Source: JADGNZ01 sp963715895
GTDB lineage: Bacteria > Acidobacteriota > Thermoanaerobaculia > Gp7-AA8
DNA: 64,000 nt
NCBI GenBank assembly: GCA_963715895.1
Contig: OY970284.1
Coordinates: 1,302,001-1,366,000, forward strand
Reading direction: 5' to 3'
How positions within the stretch are numbered: position 1 is the first letter of the stretch; each line of letters opens with the position of its first letter. The notes beneath the pieces are model-generated. The model was not told the origin of the DNA and made no database searches. It was given only the letters and a program-made list of their open reading frames with translations. A program made the translations under genes and the position numbers. Positions 18,892 through 27,251 of the stretch are shown piece by piece.

Positions 18892-19917
18892 ATGGACGAT
18901 CGAATCCTCTCCCCGATTCCCCTCGAAGACGACGTAACGGTCGAGCTGTCGTTGCGGCCGCGACGTTTGCGCGAGTACATCGGCCAGCAGAAGGTCAAGG
19001 CAAACCTGGAGATCTCCATCGCCGCCGCGCGCAAACGGCGTGAGACGCTCGATCACGTTCTGCTCTTCGGCCCCCCTGGTCTCGGCAAGACCACGTTGGC
19101 CAACATCGTCGCCAACGAGATGGATGCCGCCATGCGCTCGACCTCGGGGCCCGCGCTGGAGAAGCCCGGCGACCTCGTGGCCATCATCACCAACCTGGAG
19201 AAGGGCGACACGCTCTTCATCGACGAGATCCACCGCCTCCCCGCGCCGGTCGAGGAAGTCCTCTACTCGGCGATGGAGGACTTCTACATCGACGTCGTCA
19301 TCGGCCAGGGACCGGCCGCGCGCACGTTGAAAGTCGAGCTGCCACCGTTCACGCTCATCGGTGCCACCACCCGCGCCGGTCTCCTCAGCGCGCCGCTGCG
19401 GGCGCGGTTCGGGATCGTGCACCGCCTCGATTTCTACGATGTCGAATCGCTCGAGATCATCGTCCGCCGTTCCTCCGACATCCTCGGCATCGAGGTGACT
19501 GCCGACGGCTCGCACGAGATCGCCCGCCGCTCGCGCGGCACGCCCCGTATCGCCAACCGCCTCCTGCGCCGCGTACGCGACTTCGCCGAGGTCAAAAGGG
19601 AGGGGAAGATCGACGTCGCCATCGCCCACGATGCGCTGGTCATGCTCGAAGTCGACGAATTCGGCCTCGACGAGATCGACCGCAAGCTGCTGACCACCAT
19701 CATCGAACGCTTCAGCGGCGGCCCCGTAGGCGTCGGCGCGCTCGCCTCATCGATCGCCGAAGATCGGGGAACGATCGAAGACCTCTACGAGCCGTATCTC
19801 ATCCAGATCGGCTTCCTGCAGCGGACCCCGCGCGGCCGCGTCGCCAGCAAGCTCGCCTACGACCACCTCGGCTACGCGATGGGGGCGACAAGAAGGCAGA
19901 CGGATCTGTTCTCGTAG
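18892..19917 (+). CDS. ruvB: Holliday junction branch migration helicase RuvB
   Basis: A 341-residue AAA+ motor that drives branch migration with RuvA at Holliday junctions. Walker A is GPPGLGKTTLA, Walker B LFIDEIHRL, sensor I IGATTRAGLLSAPLRARFG with the arginine finger region. The C-terminal winged helix begins IEDLYEPYLIQIGFLQRTPRGR. Length and motifs are typical. ruvA and ruvC are not adjacent. The start at 18892 gives the usual short N-terminus before LRPRRLREYIGQ. Confidence 0.98.
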   Translation: MDDRILSPIPLEDDVTVELSLRPRRLREYIGQQKVKANLEISIAAARKRRETLDHVLLFGPPGLGKTTLANIVANEMDAAMRSTSGPALEKPGDLVAIITNLEKGDTLFIDEIHRLPAPVEEVLYSAMEDFYIDVVIGQGPAARTLKVELPPFTLIGATTRAGLLSAPLRARFGIVHRLDFYDVESLEIIVRRSSDILGIEVTADGSHEIARRSRGTPRIANRLLRRVRDFAEVKREGKIDVAIAHDALVMLEVDEFGLDEIDRKLLTTIIERFSGGPVGVGALASSIAEDRGTIEDLYEPYLIQIGFLQRTPRGRVASKLAYDHLGYAMGATRRQTDLFS

Positions 19918-19973
19918 CGCGGTTACAGGCCTTTCGGTTTCGATGGGTGGTCGTCAGTTGGAGGTTATTCCGG

Positions 19974-20993
19974 CTACTTCGCTGATAACTCTCTCAGGAT
20001 AGCGCCGATGAGCCAACTTTCCATCTCGCCATCGCTCGGATATCCGCGCCACGTCGCGCCGTTGGGGACCAGCAATCTGCGAACCACTGATATCCGTGTT
20101 TGCCCATTCCCCTGGTCAGAAATCGTAGTGACGAACTCTTCTCGCCAATCCTTTCGACCCGGAATGTTCGCGTCGCCGTTTTGAATCCGATGGAAACGTT
20201 CGTCGATGCTCGTCACAGTAAGGCCTGTCATCTCGGCGAATCTTAGTGTCGCCGCTTGTGTCGCGTGCCACACCTCAGCCACCGGCGCAGCGGAATTGAT
20301 TGATACGAGCGTTTTGTCAGACACGCCAGGATGCAGCGCCCTCAGCGGGTTACGGTGGATGTCGTTGGCCTCGAATTCCGAGATGGCTCTGTATTCAACT
20401 TCTGCTGGCACATCGGCAGACGAAGAGGATGCCGCTGACCATGTGTCCAAGTTAAGTGTAGGAGCTAGTTTGGCGAGAAATGCTCGCTCAAACTTGCCCG
20501 TCGAGTTGGCGAGCACTCTGCCCAGCTCGGTGTCTGCCATGCAATTGCTCCAGAATTCGATGCGCGTGTGATCTCCGTCGATCGGTGCGAGTGAAACCTC
20601 GAGTAGGACTTCGCCTGACGGCATCGCCGCAGCGTCCCGTGAGCTGCCCTGCAAAAGCCCCAATTGCCACGACGCAAACGTGCGCATGTGGCCTCCAGTC
20701 TTGCTGTTCACGATGGGATAGAAGCAGTATTCGTCGAGATTGGTGGCCGGTTTTCTGAAGGCAACGACAACGTTCCCGCGCGGAGATTTTCCGAGTCTCG
20801 CACCCATGGTGTGAGCGATTTTTTCAGCCTCGCGCTGCGTACCCGAGAGTCCAGCGTTGAGAACGGCGCTGCCCTTCACTGGCACAACATCGTGGTTTGT
20901 CGGCGCAACCGATAGCTGAGCGCTGCCGGCAACAGCCATCGCCATCAGTGTGAGCATGGTGCGCGTTCCAGCTTTCGGCATCGTCGTTAACAT
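19974..20993 (-). CDS. Secreted hypothetical protein
   Basis: A 339-residue protein with an N-terminal hydrophobic signal (MLTLMAMAVAGSAQ; the start may be Met5 or the TMLTL Met). The body has mixed alpha/beta character and conserved-looking pieces such as RIEFWSNCMADTELG and TRISVVRRLLVPNGATWRGYPSDGEMESWLIGAIL. No family is recognised. It lies convergent to ruvB with 56 bp between stops. Exported and of unknown function; a distinctive Cys at DEYCFYPIVNSKTGG and a second in SNCMAD could form a disulfide. Confidence 0.65.
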   Translation of the reverse strand: MLTTMPKAGTRTMLTLMAMAVAGSAQLSVAPTNHDVVPVKGSAVLNAGLSGTQREAEKIAHTMGARLGKSPRGNVVVAFRKPATNLDEYCFYPIVNSKTGGHMRTFASWQLGLLQGSSRDAAAMPSGEVLLEVSLAPIDGDHTRIEFWSNCMADTELGRVLANSTGKFERAFLAKLAPTLNLDTWSAASSSSADVPAEVEYRAISEFEANDIHRNPLRALHPGVSDKTLVSINSAAPVAEVWHATQAATLRFAEMTGLTVTSIDERFHRIQNGDANIPGRKDWREEFVTTISDQGNGQTRISVVRRLLVPNGATWRGYPSDGEMESWLIGAILRELSAK

Positions 20994-21314
20994 GTACCCT
21001 AATCAAAGGGAAATCAAGCGCATTCGTGGTCACCTCTCGTACGACGCATTTGCCTTTAGGTCATTGACTGCCGCAGCACAGAACCCAATCGTTCGTCTAC
21101 TAACCCAATACCCGAGGTCGAGTGGGTCTCGTTGTTGCCGGCATTCCGCATCACCAGCGAAGGCGGGTTGTGAGGCTGTAGTCGGAGTTGCGCGGTCGGG
21201 GTTGCGCGGTCTCGGGGTTGCGCGGTCTCGCCGTGGCGGAGTGGCCAGGTTGCCGAGTTGCCAGAATCCCGAGCGACCGCGAGACCCAGCAACCCGGCAA
21301 CCCGGCACCAAGCG
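20994..21314. other. 320-bp gene-free stretch ending in an octamer repeat cluster
   Basis: No convincing gene is present. The left part is the promoter side of the leftward secreted-protein gene. The right part (21186-21307) consists of GGTTGCGC / GGTCTCGG octamers followed by inverted copies (GACCGCGAGACCCAGCAACCCGG), another member of the hairpin family. Confidence 0.7.
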
Positions 21315-21992
21315 CTAATCCCTAACAGCTTCTTCGAGTGCCTCCCGGAAGTCCTGAGGCAGGTCATCGTCGATACCCGCTCCGGCTTGAGCCAGATTGG
21401 GAGCCATGAAACCTTGAGCGCCGTGTGGCGCGGGCGTGGATGGAGGTGCCGTCGTCGATGCGGATGGTTTGCGGCGATTCAGGACCTTCTTGATCGTGCG
21501 TGTCATCCCATCCAGATACGGACGGAGGGCGACGCCATCGGGACCTTTGGCGTGCTTCTTGGCCCACGCATAGGTCGACAACGCCTGGGTAGCAGCCCGG
21601 GCCAGCTGGCTGTCGACGGTGAACTGCACGCCGTCGAGCAGCGATGACAGCCGCTGCACGACCGGCTGCAAGGTTTCGTTGAATGCCAGCGCCGCCTTAC
21701 CTCCTTCGACGTCGAAGGTGTTCACACCTCCGACCGGAGGGAGAGCGGTTACCGTGGTGATGACCTGCGGCACGAGGTCGGGGGCAAAGCGTGCCGCGGC
21801 GGCCACGCGCTTGGCGTCGTTCGTATCGTGATGCTGGAAACCGGGGATGAGGGTTTCGATCTGATCGAGCAGTCCGATCACCTGAGTGGCGACGTCCTGC
21901 GTTGATCCATCGGTGGAGGGGGCGGCCCCGACGGCTGTCCGGGCCGTACTGTTTTTGGTCGTCTTGACAACGCTCTCTCTTGTTTTTCGCAT
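21315..21992 (-). CDS. Orphan conserved protein next to a 21-bp array
   Basis: A 225-residue soluble protein. The first 30 residues are basic and Ser/Thr-rich (MRKTRESVVKTTKNSTARTA). Residues about 35-170 look helical, with LLDQIETLIPGFQHHDTNDAKRVAAAARFAPDLV, NTFDVEGGKAAL and LQPVVQRLSSLLDGVQFTVDSQLARAATQALSTYAWAKKHA. The tail is Pro/Ala-rich. I recall similar unannotated proteins in Acidobacteriota but no assigned function. The ATG at 21992 is preceded by GAGG at a good distance. A hairpin at 22009-22042 lies just upstream and a 21-bp array 218 bp upstream. Confidence 0.7.
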   Translation of the reverse strand: MRKTRESVVKTTKNSTARTAVGAAPSTDGSTQDVATQVIGLLDQIETLIPGFQHHDTNDAKRVAAAARFAPDLVPQVITTVTALPPVGGVNTFDVEGGKAALAFNETLQPVVQRLSSLLDGVQFTVDSQLARAATQALSTYAWAKKHAKGPDGVALRPYLDGMTRTIKKVLNRRKPSASTTAPPSTPAPHGAQGFMAPNLAQAGAGIDDDLPQDFREALEEAVRD

Positions 21993-22008
21993 GATCGTCC
22001 TCGAAAAA

Positions 22009-22042
22009 CCACGCGGGACAGACTCGTCACAACCCCGCGTGG
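22009..22042. promoter_or_regulatory. 9-bp stem hairpin in the leader of the array-associated gene
   Basis: CCACGCGGG (22009-22017) pairs exactly with CCCGCGTGG (22034-22042) across a 16-nt loop. It lies 17 nt upstream of the leftward start at 21992, close to its GAGG ribosome-binding site, so it could modulate translation. No known riboswitch is recognised. Confidence 0.4.
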
Positions 22043-22209
22043 GTCAGCGGGTTAGCCAATGCGAACCGGTTCTGTACCCGTCAGCGAACACGCTGCCGGG
22101 CGAGGTATCGATACTTACTACTTAGACGCGTGACGCGGACAAAAAGCAACCAGTAAGTAACAAAAGTTCCTTTAGTCGACCGCTTTCCTCTCTGCCCATC
22201 ATCGATTCC

Positions 22210-22440
22210 TGTGTGCGCATCCAGGATCTTTGAATGCACATCCAGACTTTCTGGATGCGCATCCACGATTCTTGAGTGTGCATCCAGACTTTCTGGATAC
22301 GCATCCAGGCTTCTTGAATGCGCATTCAGACTTTCTGGATGCACATCGAGACTTCCTGGATACGCATCCAGGCTTCCTGGACACACATCCAGCGATCTTG
22401 AATGCCCATTCACGATTCGTGGATGCGCATCATCGATTCG
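22210..22440. repeat. Tandem array: 11 units of exactly 21 bp with a palindromic core
   Basis: Eleven consecutive 21-bp units start at 22210, 22231, 22252 and so on, with no length variation; a degenerate twelfth unit follows. The consensus is the 14-bp perfect palindrome TGGATGCGCATCCA plus a 7-bp spacer (GACTTTC or GATTC-like). Units differ by point changes. Because 21 is a multiple of three and the consensus has no stop, all six frames stay open, giving seven-residue peptide periodicities that are not good evidence of coding. It occupies the 585-bp gap between a leftward DUF5677-like gene and the orphan gene at 21315-21992. Confidence 0.92.
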
Positions 22441-22577
22441 TGGGTCCGTCGATGCGATGGCCGTCCGCTCAGCACGGACGCATCGCCAGTTCGCCTTCAG
22501 ACCACGCCAGCGCCTCGGCGAACCCCGGAATCTCGGCCGAGAGCTCGTCCACGTGGGCGCTGGCGATGCGGCTCGTC

Positions 22578-23447
22578 CTATTTGATAAAGCTGCGAAACA
22601 CGCGAGCAAGTTCACGGGGCGTTGGGCGTTTCAAGCCGAGAGCGCCGTCTTCGTGTACACCAACTTCGGCGATTCGAAGCAGAGCTGAAGCGCCGCATCC
22701 TATGCGCATAGAGTCACGGAGAATCTCAAACACCATCCGAACTGCCTTCGGATTTGGCGTCTCCTCTGCGTGATAGCGGATCAACCAGGCAAATTGCCGG
22801 TGAGCGAGTACCTCCGAGAACGGCTTGCTCCCTCGCATGGCCGGATGGGCGGACTCACTCAAGAGGCCGTATGTCGCTTGAAATCGTTTGCCTGGCGACT
22901 TCCCTGGGGCGGCGAAGCGATCCATAGCCTTGATGTAATCGGTAGGACCTACCGGGTAGACCTCACCCATTCCTATTACCTTTCTGATGTCGGGTATGCC
23001 ACGAGACTGAATGAACATGCTTGATCCGAAGTAGACTTTTTGGATCGCGGGAGCAAGTTTCTGCCAGCCGTCCGGCTGCTCGGCCGCATCCCACAAACGA
23101 TTGGCCGCATACGCTGCGAGTCCGGCGACCTCCATGTGCGCTCGTAGCAGAATTAGCGATGAAGTGAGGCGTTCCGCGACCAGCTCGCTTGCGATGCCAT
23201 CCTCTAGATCCTGCATGCGAACGGCCGAGCTCTCGGCTGCATGCAAGCGCCATGCGTTGTAGTCGGCAGGCGTCAGGCCGAACAGCTTTGGTTTCTCCTC
23301 AGTCAGGTCTTGCAACGAGACCGGTTCGAGTATCACATGCCGTTCGACGGAACGCGCACGTTCGCCCAGCTTGCGAACACGGTTGATAAGGCGCGCCTGC
23401 TTCGGAAACCTGCTTGCGAGTGTTGCGGCAGCTTCTTCTAATTTCAT
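22578..23447 (-). CDS. Hypothetical protein, possibly DUF5677-like
   Basis: A 289-residue protein from ATG 23447 (MKLEEAAATLASRFPKQARL); an upstream TTG at 23480 would add 11 residues. It is helical throughout, with the N-terminus rich in Arg/Lys. The segment YGLLSESAHPAMRGSKPF recalls the S-E-x-x-H-P pattern of DUF5677-type proteins, whose function is unknown. Many Ala/Leu helices (TSSLILLRAHMEVAGLAAYAANRLW) precede it. No catalytic motif is certain. It is isolated, leftward, and ends 137 bp before the 21-bp array. Confidence 0.65.
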   Translation of the reverse strand: MKLEEAAATLASRFPKQARLINRVRKLGERARSVERHVILEPVSLQDLTEEKPKLFGLTPADYNAWRLHAAESSAVRMQDLEDGIASELVAERLTSSLILLRAHMEVAGLAAYAANRLWDAAEQPDGWQKLAPAIQKVYFGSSMFIQSRGIPDIRKVIGMGEVYPVGPTDYIKAMDRFAAPGKSPGKRFQATYGLLSESAHPAMRGSKPFSEVLAHRQFAWLIRYHAEETPNPKAVRMVFEILRDSMRIGCGASALLRIAEVGVHEDGALGLKRPTPRELARVFRSFIK

Positions 23448-23555
23448 ATTGCGGAAGAAAACGCCTAACAGGCCCGGCAATGTTTCGCTTGCGTCAGAGG
23501 TCTAGCATGATCGGTGTTCGAGGGAGTCGTCACGCTGGCGCTATTCCGTAGTCGG

Positions 23556-23633
23556 TTCACGCGGAGACGCGGAGACGCGGAGAAGAGAAACGCACATCCT
23601 TTGAAACTCCGCGCCTCCGCGTCTCCGCGTGAA
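23556..23633. repeat. ACGCGGAG octamer inverted repeat
   Basis: TTCACGCGGAGACGCGGAG (23556-23574) and its perfect 19-bp reverse complement at 23615-23633 enclose further ACGCGGAG units. It lies between two divergent genes, just before the TVP38 gene. Confidence 0.85.
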
Positions 23634-23688
23634 CCCGGTCTTCGGACTCCTGGCGTGCACCGTTGCGATCGTGCTTCAATCGGTGCTG

Positions 23689-24375
23689 ATGCCGAAGCCG
23701 AAGCATGTAGGGAAGATGGTCGCCGCGCTGATCGTCGTCGCCGCGGTGATCGTCCTCTTCCGCATCCTGCCGGTCGCAAACTGGCTCCGCGCCTTCCAGA
23801 CCTACGTCCGGGGCCTTGGCGCGCTCGGTTATGTCGTCTACGTGGTCGTCTATGCGGTTTGTGTCGTCGCCTTCGTGCCGGCGTCGATCCTCACGCTGGG
23901 CGCGGGGGCGATCTTCGGGTTCGTCGGGGGCGTGATCGTCGTCATCATCGGGGCCACGATCGGGGCCACGATCTCCTTTCTCCTGGCGCGGACGGTCATG
24001 CGGAAACGGATCGAGGCGATGACGGCGCGGAATGCGAAGTTCCGGGCGCTCGATCGGGCCATTGCGGCCGAGGGGACCAAGATCGTTGTCCTCTGCAGGC
24101 TGGCGGTCGTTTTTCCATTCACGTATATCAACTACGCCTTCGGCCTGACGGCCATCCCACTCTGGCGGTACGTCGCCGCCACCTTCTTCGGCATCCTTCC
24201 GGCAACCGTGGCATTCGTCTTCGCCAGCAGCGCCGCCACGACCGCGGCCACGACCTCGACCAGCTCCATCACGAAGGCCGTCTACATCGCCGGGGGGGTG
24301 ATGGCCATCGTCGTCAGCGTTCTCATCGGGAGGATTGCCACGAAGGCGATCAAGAGAGCGGGAGTCGAGGAATAG
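23689..24375 (+). CDS. TVP38/TMEM64 family membrane protein
   Basis: A 228-residue polytopic inner-membrane protein of the DedA/VTT superfamily. Residues after the start form a hydrophobic helix (VAALIVVAAVIVLFRILPVA). VPASILTLGAGAIFGFVGGVIVVIIGATIGATISFLLART is the VTT re-entrant core with its glycines, and VVFPFTYINYAFGLTAIPLWRYVAATFFGILPATVAF is the second half. Such proteins scramble or transport lipids. ATG 23689 is preferred because the upstream GTG at 23629 falls inside the repeat arm. The stop codon overlaps the next hairpin. Confidence 0.85.
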   Translation: MPKPKHVGKMVAALIVVAAVIVLFRILPVANWLRAFQTYVRGLGALGYVVYVVVYAVCVVAFVPASILTLGAGAIFGFVGGVIVVIIGATIGATISFLLARTVMRKRIEAMTARNAKFRALDRAIAAEGTKIVVLCRLAVVFPFTYINYAFGLTAIPLWRYVAATFFGILPATVAFVFASSAATTAATTSTSSITKAVYIAGGVMAIVVSVLIGRIATKAIKRAGVEE

Positions 24376-24432
24376 GGGGTCGGGAGTCGGAAGAGCGACA
24401 GTCACGCGATCCCTCTCCGACTCCCGACCCCC
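24375..24432. repeat. GTCGGGA heptamer inverted repeat before the transaldolase fusion gene
   Basis: GGGGGTCGGGAGTCGG (24375-24390) and CCGACTCCCGACCCCC (24417-24432) are perfect 16-bp arms. The left arm starts on the last base of the TVP38 stop codon. CTCCCGA is the heptamer also found in the glyS insertion. Confidence 0.85.
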
Positions 24433-24470
24433 GCGCACGCGATATGCTTCTACCCTTCACGGAGGTTCTG

Positions 24471-27251
24471 ATGGGCAATCCCCTTGTTGAGTTAGCGAAA
24501 ACGGGTCAAAGCATCTGGTTCGATCAGATGGAGCGGCGGCTTGTCACCAGCGGCGATCTGCAGCGGATGATCGATGAAGACGACCTGCGCGGGCTGACGT
24601 CGAATCCGACCATCTTCGAGAAAGCCATCAGCGGCAGCGACGACTACGACCAGCAGTTGCGCGCTCTGGCCGCGCAGAACAAGTCGCGCGAGGAGATCTA
24701 CGACGCCATCACCATCGAAGACATCGGCAACGCTGCCGACGTCTTCCGTCCGGTCTACGACAAATACAAGGGCGGTGACGGATTCTGCAGCCTGGAAGTC
24801 TCGCCGCTGCTTGCGACCAACACGGCTGGTACGGCCTCCGAGGCCAAACGGCTGTTCGCCACGCTCGACCGGCCGAACGTGATGATCAAGATTCCGGCCA
24901 CGCCGGAAGGGATCCCGGCCATCGAGGAGTCGATCGCCAACGGCATCAACATCAACATCACCCTGATCTTCTCGAACGAGGTCTACAGCCAGGTGATGGA
25001 AGCCTATCTGCGCGGACTGGAACGCCGTGTGACGCAGGGGCTGCCGATCAACGAGATCTCCTCGGTGGCCAGCTTCTTCGTCAGCCGCATCGACGCGCTG
25101 GCCGAAAAGCAGATGGAAGTTACGTTAAAGGATCACGATGATCCCGAGGTCCGCTCGCTCTTCGGCAAGGTGGCCATCGCCAACGCCAAGCTCGCCTACC
25201 AGCTCTTCAAGGGCGTTTTCAGCGGCGAGCGTTGGGAGAAGCTTCGCCATCACGGCGCGAACGTGCAGCGGCCGTTGTGGGCATCGACCGGTACCAAGAA
25301 TCCGTCTTACAGCGACGTGCTCTATCTCGAGTCGCTGATCGGGCCGGACACCGTCAACACCGTTCCGCCTGCGACCTACAAGGCCTTCAAGGAACACGGC
25401 CGCGTGGCCATGACGCTGGAGCAGGATCTCGACGGCGCGCGCGAGGTGATGCGCACGTTCGCGGCGAAGGGGTTCAGCCTCGAGGCCATCACCGCGCAGC
25501 TCACCAAGGACGGCGTCAAGTCGTTCGATGAGTCGTTCGCTTCGTTGATGATGACCATCGAGGCGCGGCGTGACGAGGCAACGCGCGGTCTTGCCCGGCG
25601 TCAGTCGCTGCACCTCGGCGCGGCACAGGCGGCCGTCGATCAGGCGGCGCAGCGCGTGGAGAAAGAGAAGTTCGTCGAGCGCATCTGGAAAAAGGACACG
25701 ACGCTCTGGAAGAACGACGACGCCCACAAGAAGATCATCAGCAACGCCCTCGGCTGGCTTACGGTGGCCGAGGCGATGAGCAAGGTGGCGAAGGAGCTGA
25801 TGGCCTTCGCCGATTCGGTCAAGGGCGACTTCGACGACATCGTCGTCCTCGGCATGGGCGGTTCCAGCCTTTGTTCCGAGGTCACGCGGCGGTTGTTCGG
25901 CGCACGAGCCGGCTACCCGAGACTGAACGTGCTCGACTCGACCGTTCCCCAGGCGGTGCATGCGCTGGAGACGCGTCTCGACCTGGGCCGTACGCTCTTC
26001 ATGGTCGCTTCGAAGTCGGGGACGACGACGGAGCCGGCGGTCTTTCATCGCTACTTCTACGACCGGGTGAAATCAGTCAAGGGCGACAAGGCCGGCGAGA
26101 ACTTCATCGCCGTCACCGATCCCGACACGCAGCTCGGCAAGGATGCCAAGGCCGACAACTTCCGCAGGATCTTCATCAACCAGCCCGACATCGGCGGCCG
26201 CTACTCGGCGCTCTCGTACTTCGGGATGGTGCCGGCGGCGGTCTGCGGCGTCGACGTGGCCACGTTGCTCGACCGCGCCGTTCATGCCGGCCACGTGGCC
26301 CAGGTCCCGACGGTGAAGAAGAACCCGGCGGCGATGCTCGGCACGGTCATCGGAGCGCTGGCGACCCAAGGCCGCGACAAGCTGACGCTGATCACCCCCG
26401 CCCCACTCGATACGCTCGGCCTCTGGATCGAGCAGCTCATTGCCGAGTCGACCGGCAAGGAGGGGAAGGGCGTTCTTCCCATCGCCGGCGAGCCGCTCCT
26501 GAATCCCGCCGACTACGGCAACGACCGGCTGTTCGTCTGCGTCCGCATGCGCAGCTCGGACATGACCTCGACGCTGAAGGGGCTGGCGGACGCCGGCCAG
26601 CCGGTGGTCGATCTGGTCCTCGATGAGGCGATCGACATCGGCGAGATCTTCTTCACCTGGGAGTTCGCCACCGCCGTCGCCGGCGCGCTCATCGGCATCG
26701 ATGCTTTCGATCAGCCTAACGTCCAGGAGTCGAAGGACAACACCAAGCGGCTGCTGGAAGAGTACAAAACGAGCGGCACGATGCACACCGACCAGACGCA
26801 GGGCAAGCCGGACGACGCCGGCGCCATCGGTGCGCTGCTGGCCAGCGTGAAGCCGGGCGACTACGTTGCGCTGACCGAGTATTTCGCGGAGTCGCCGGAG
26901 CGCGACAAGGCGCTGGCCGCCATCCGCGAGACCATCGGACGCGAGCTGCACGTGGCCACGACTACCGGCTACGGCCCCCGCTTTCTCCACTCGACTGGCC
27001 AGTTCCACAAAGGCGGGCCTCCAACAGGCGTTTTCATGCAGCTCACAGGAGGCGGTCATCAGGACGTACCGATTCCGAATGAGAAATTCGGGTTCGGCGT
27101 GCTCGTACGCGCGCAGGCCATCGGCGATCTGCAGTCGCTGGCCAGCCATAAACGCCGCGCCATCAGCGTCGACCTCGGCGAGGACGTCGATGCCGGACTG
27201 AGCGCGTTGACGAAGACGGTGAATGAAGCACTGACGAAGGTGACGAAATGA
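24471..27251 (+). CDS. Bifunctional transaldolase / glucose-6-phosphate isomerase
   Basis: A 926-residue fusion (TalGpi type). Residues 1 to about 375 are transaldolase: LTSNPTIFEKAI, NVMIKIPATPEGIPAI with the Schiff-base Lys, and ASFFVSRID. The rest is phosphoglucose isomerase: VLGMGGSSLCSEV, ASKSGTTTEP, and GYGPRFLHSTGQFHKGGPP. One protein therefore links sedoheptulose-7-P/glyceraldehyde-3-P exchange with glucose-6-P/fructose-6-P conversion. ATG 24471 follows GGAGG by 5 nt; the long open frame upstream has no homologous sequence. It overlaps gnd by ATGA, making a pentose-phosphate operon. Confidence 0.95.
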   Translation: MGNPLVELAKTGQSIWFDQMERRLVTSGDLQRMIDEDDLRGLTSNPTIFEKAISGSDDYDQQLRALAAQNKSREEIYDAITIEDIGNAADVFRPVYDKYKGGDGFCSLEVSPLLATNTAGTASEAKRLFATLDRPNVMIKIPATPEGIPAIEESIANGININITLIFSNEVYSQVMEAYLRGLERRVTQGLPINEISSVASFFVSRIDALAEKQMEVTLKDHDDPEVRSLFGKVAIANAKLAYQLFKGVFSGERWEKLRHHGANVQRPLWASTGTKNPSYSDVLYLESLIGPDTVNTVPPATYKAFKEHGRVAMTLEQDLDGAREVMRTFAAKGFSLEAITAQLTKDGVKSFDESFASLMMTIEARRDEATRGLARRQSLHLGAAQAAVDQAAQRVEKEKFVERIWKKDTTLWKNDDAHKKIISNALGWLTVAEAMSKVAKELMAFADSVKGDFDDIVVLGMGGSSLCSEVTRRLFGARAGYPRLNVLDSTVPQAVHALETRLDLGRTLFMVASKSGTTTEPAVFHRYFYDRVKSVKGDKAGENFIAVTDPDTQLGKDAKADNFRRIFINQPDIGGRYSALSYFGMVPAAVCGVDVATLLDRAVHAGHVAQVPTVKKNPAAMLGTVIGALATQGRDKLTLITPAPLDTLGLWIEQLIAESTGKEGKGVLPIAGEPLLNPADYGNDRLFVCVRMRSSDMTSTLKGLADAGQPVVDLVLDEAIDIGEIFFTWEFATAVAGALIGIDAFDQPNVQESKDNTKRLLEEYKTSGTMHTDQTQGKPDDAGAIGALLASVKPGDYVALTEYFAESPERDKALAAIRETIGRELHVATTTGYGPRFLHSTGQFHKGGPPTGVFMQLTGGGHQDVPIPNEKFGFGVLVRAQAIGDLQSLASHKRRAISVDLGEDVDAGLSALTKTVNEALTKVTK

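Noticed and set aside
22081..22688. Peptides with seven-residue repeats across the first 21-bp array, on both strands
   Set aside because: All six frames remain open because 21 is divisible by three and the consensus lacks stops; no frame has a better ribosome-binding site or codon pattern. Treated as non-coding repeat.
23514..24470. Extension of the TalGpi fusion upstream to 23514
   Set aside because: It runs through a repeat and the TVP38 gene in another frame with Arg-rich nonsense composition; GGAGG and ATG at 24471 mark the real start.
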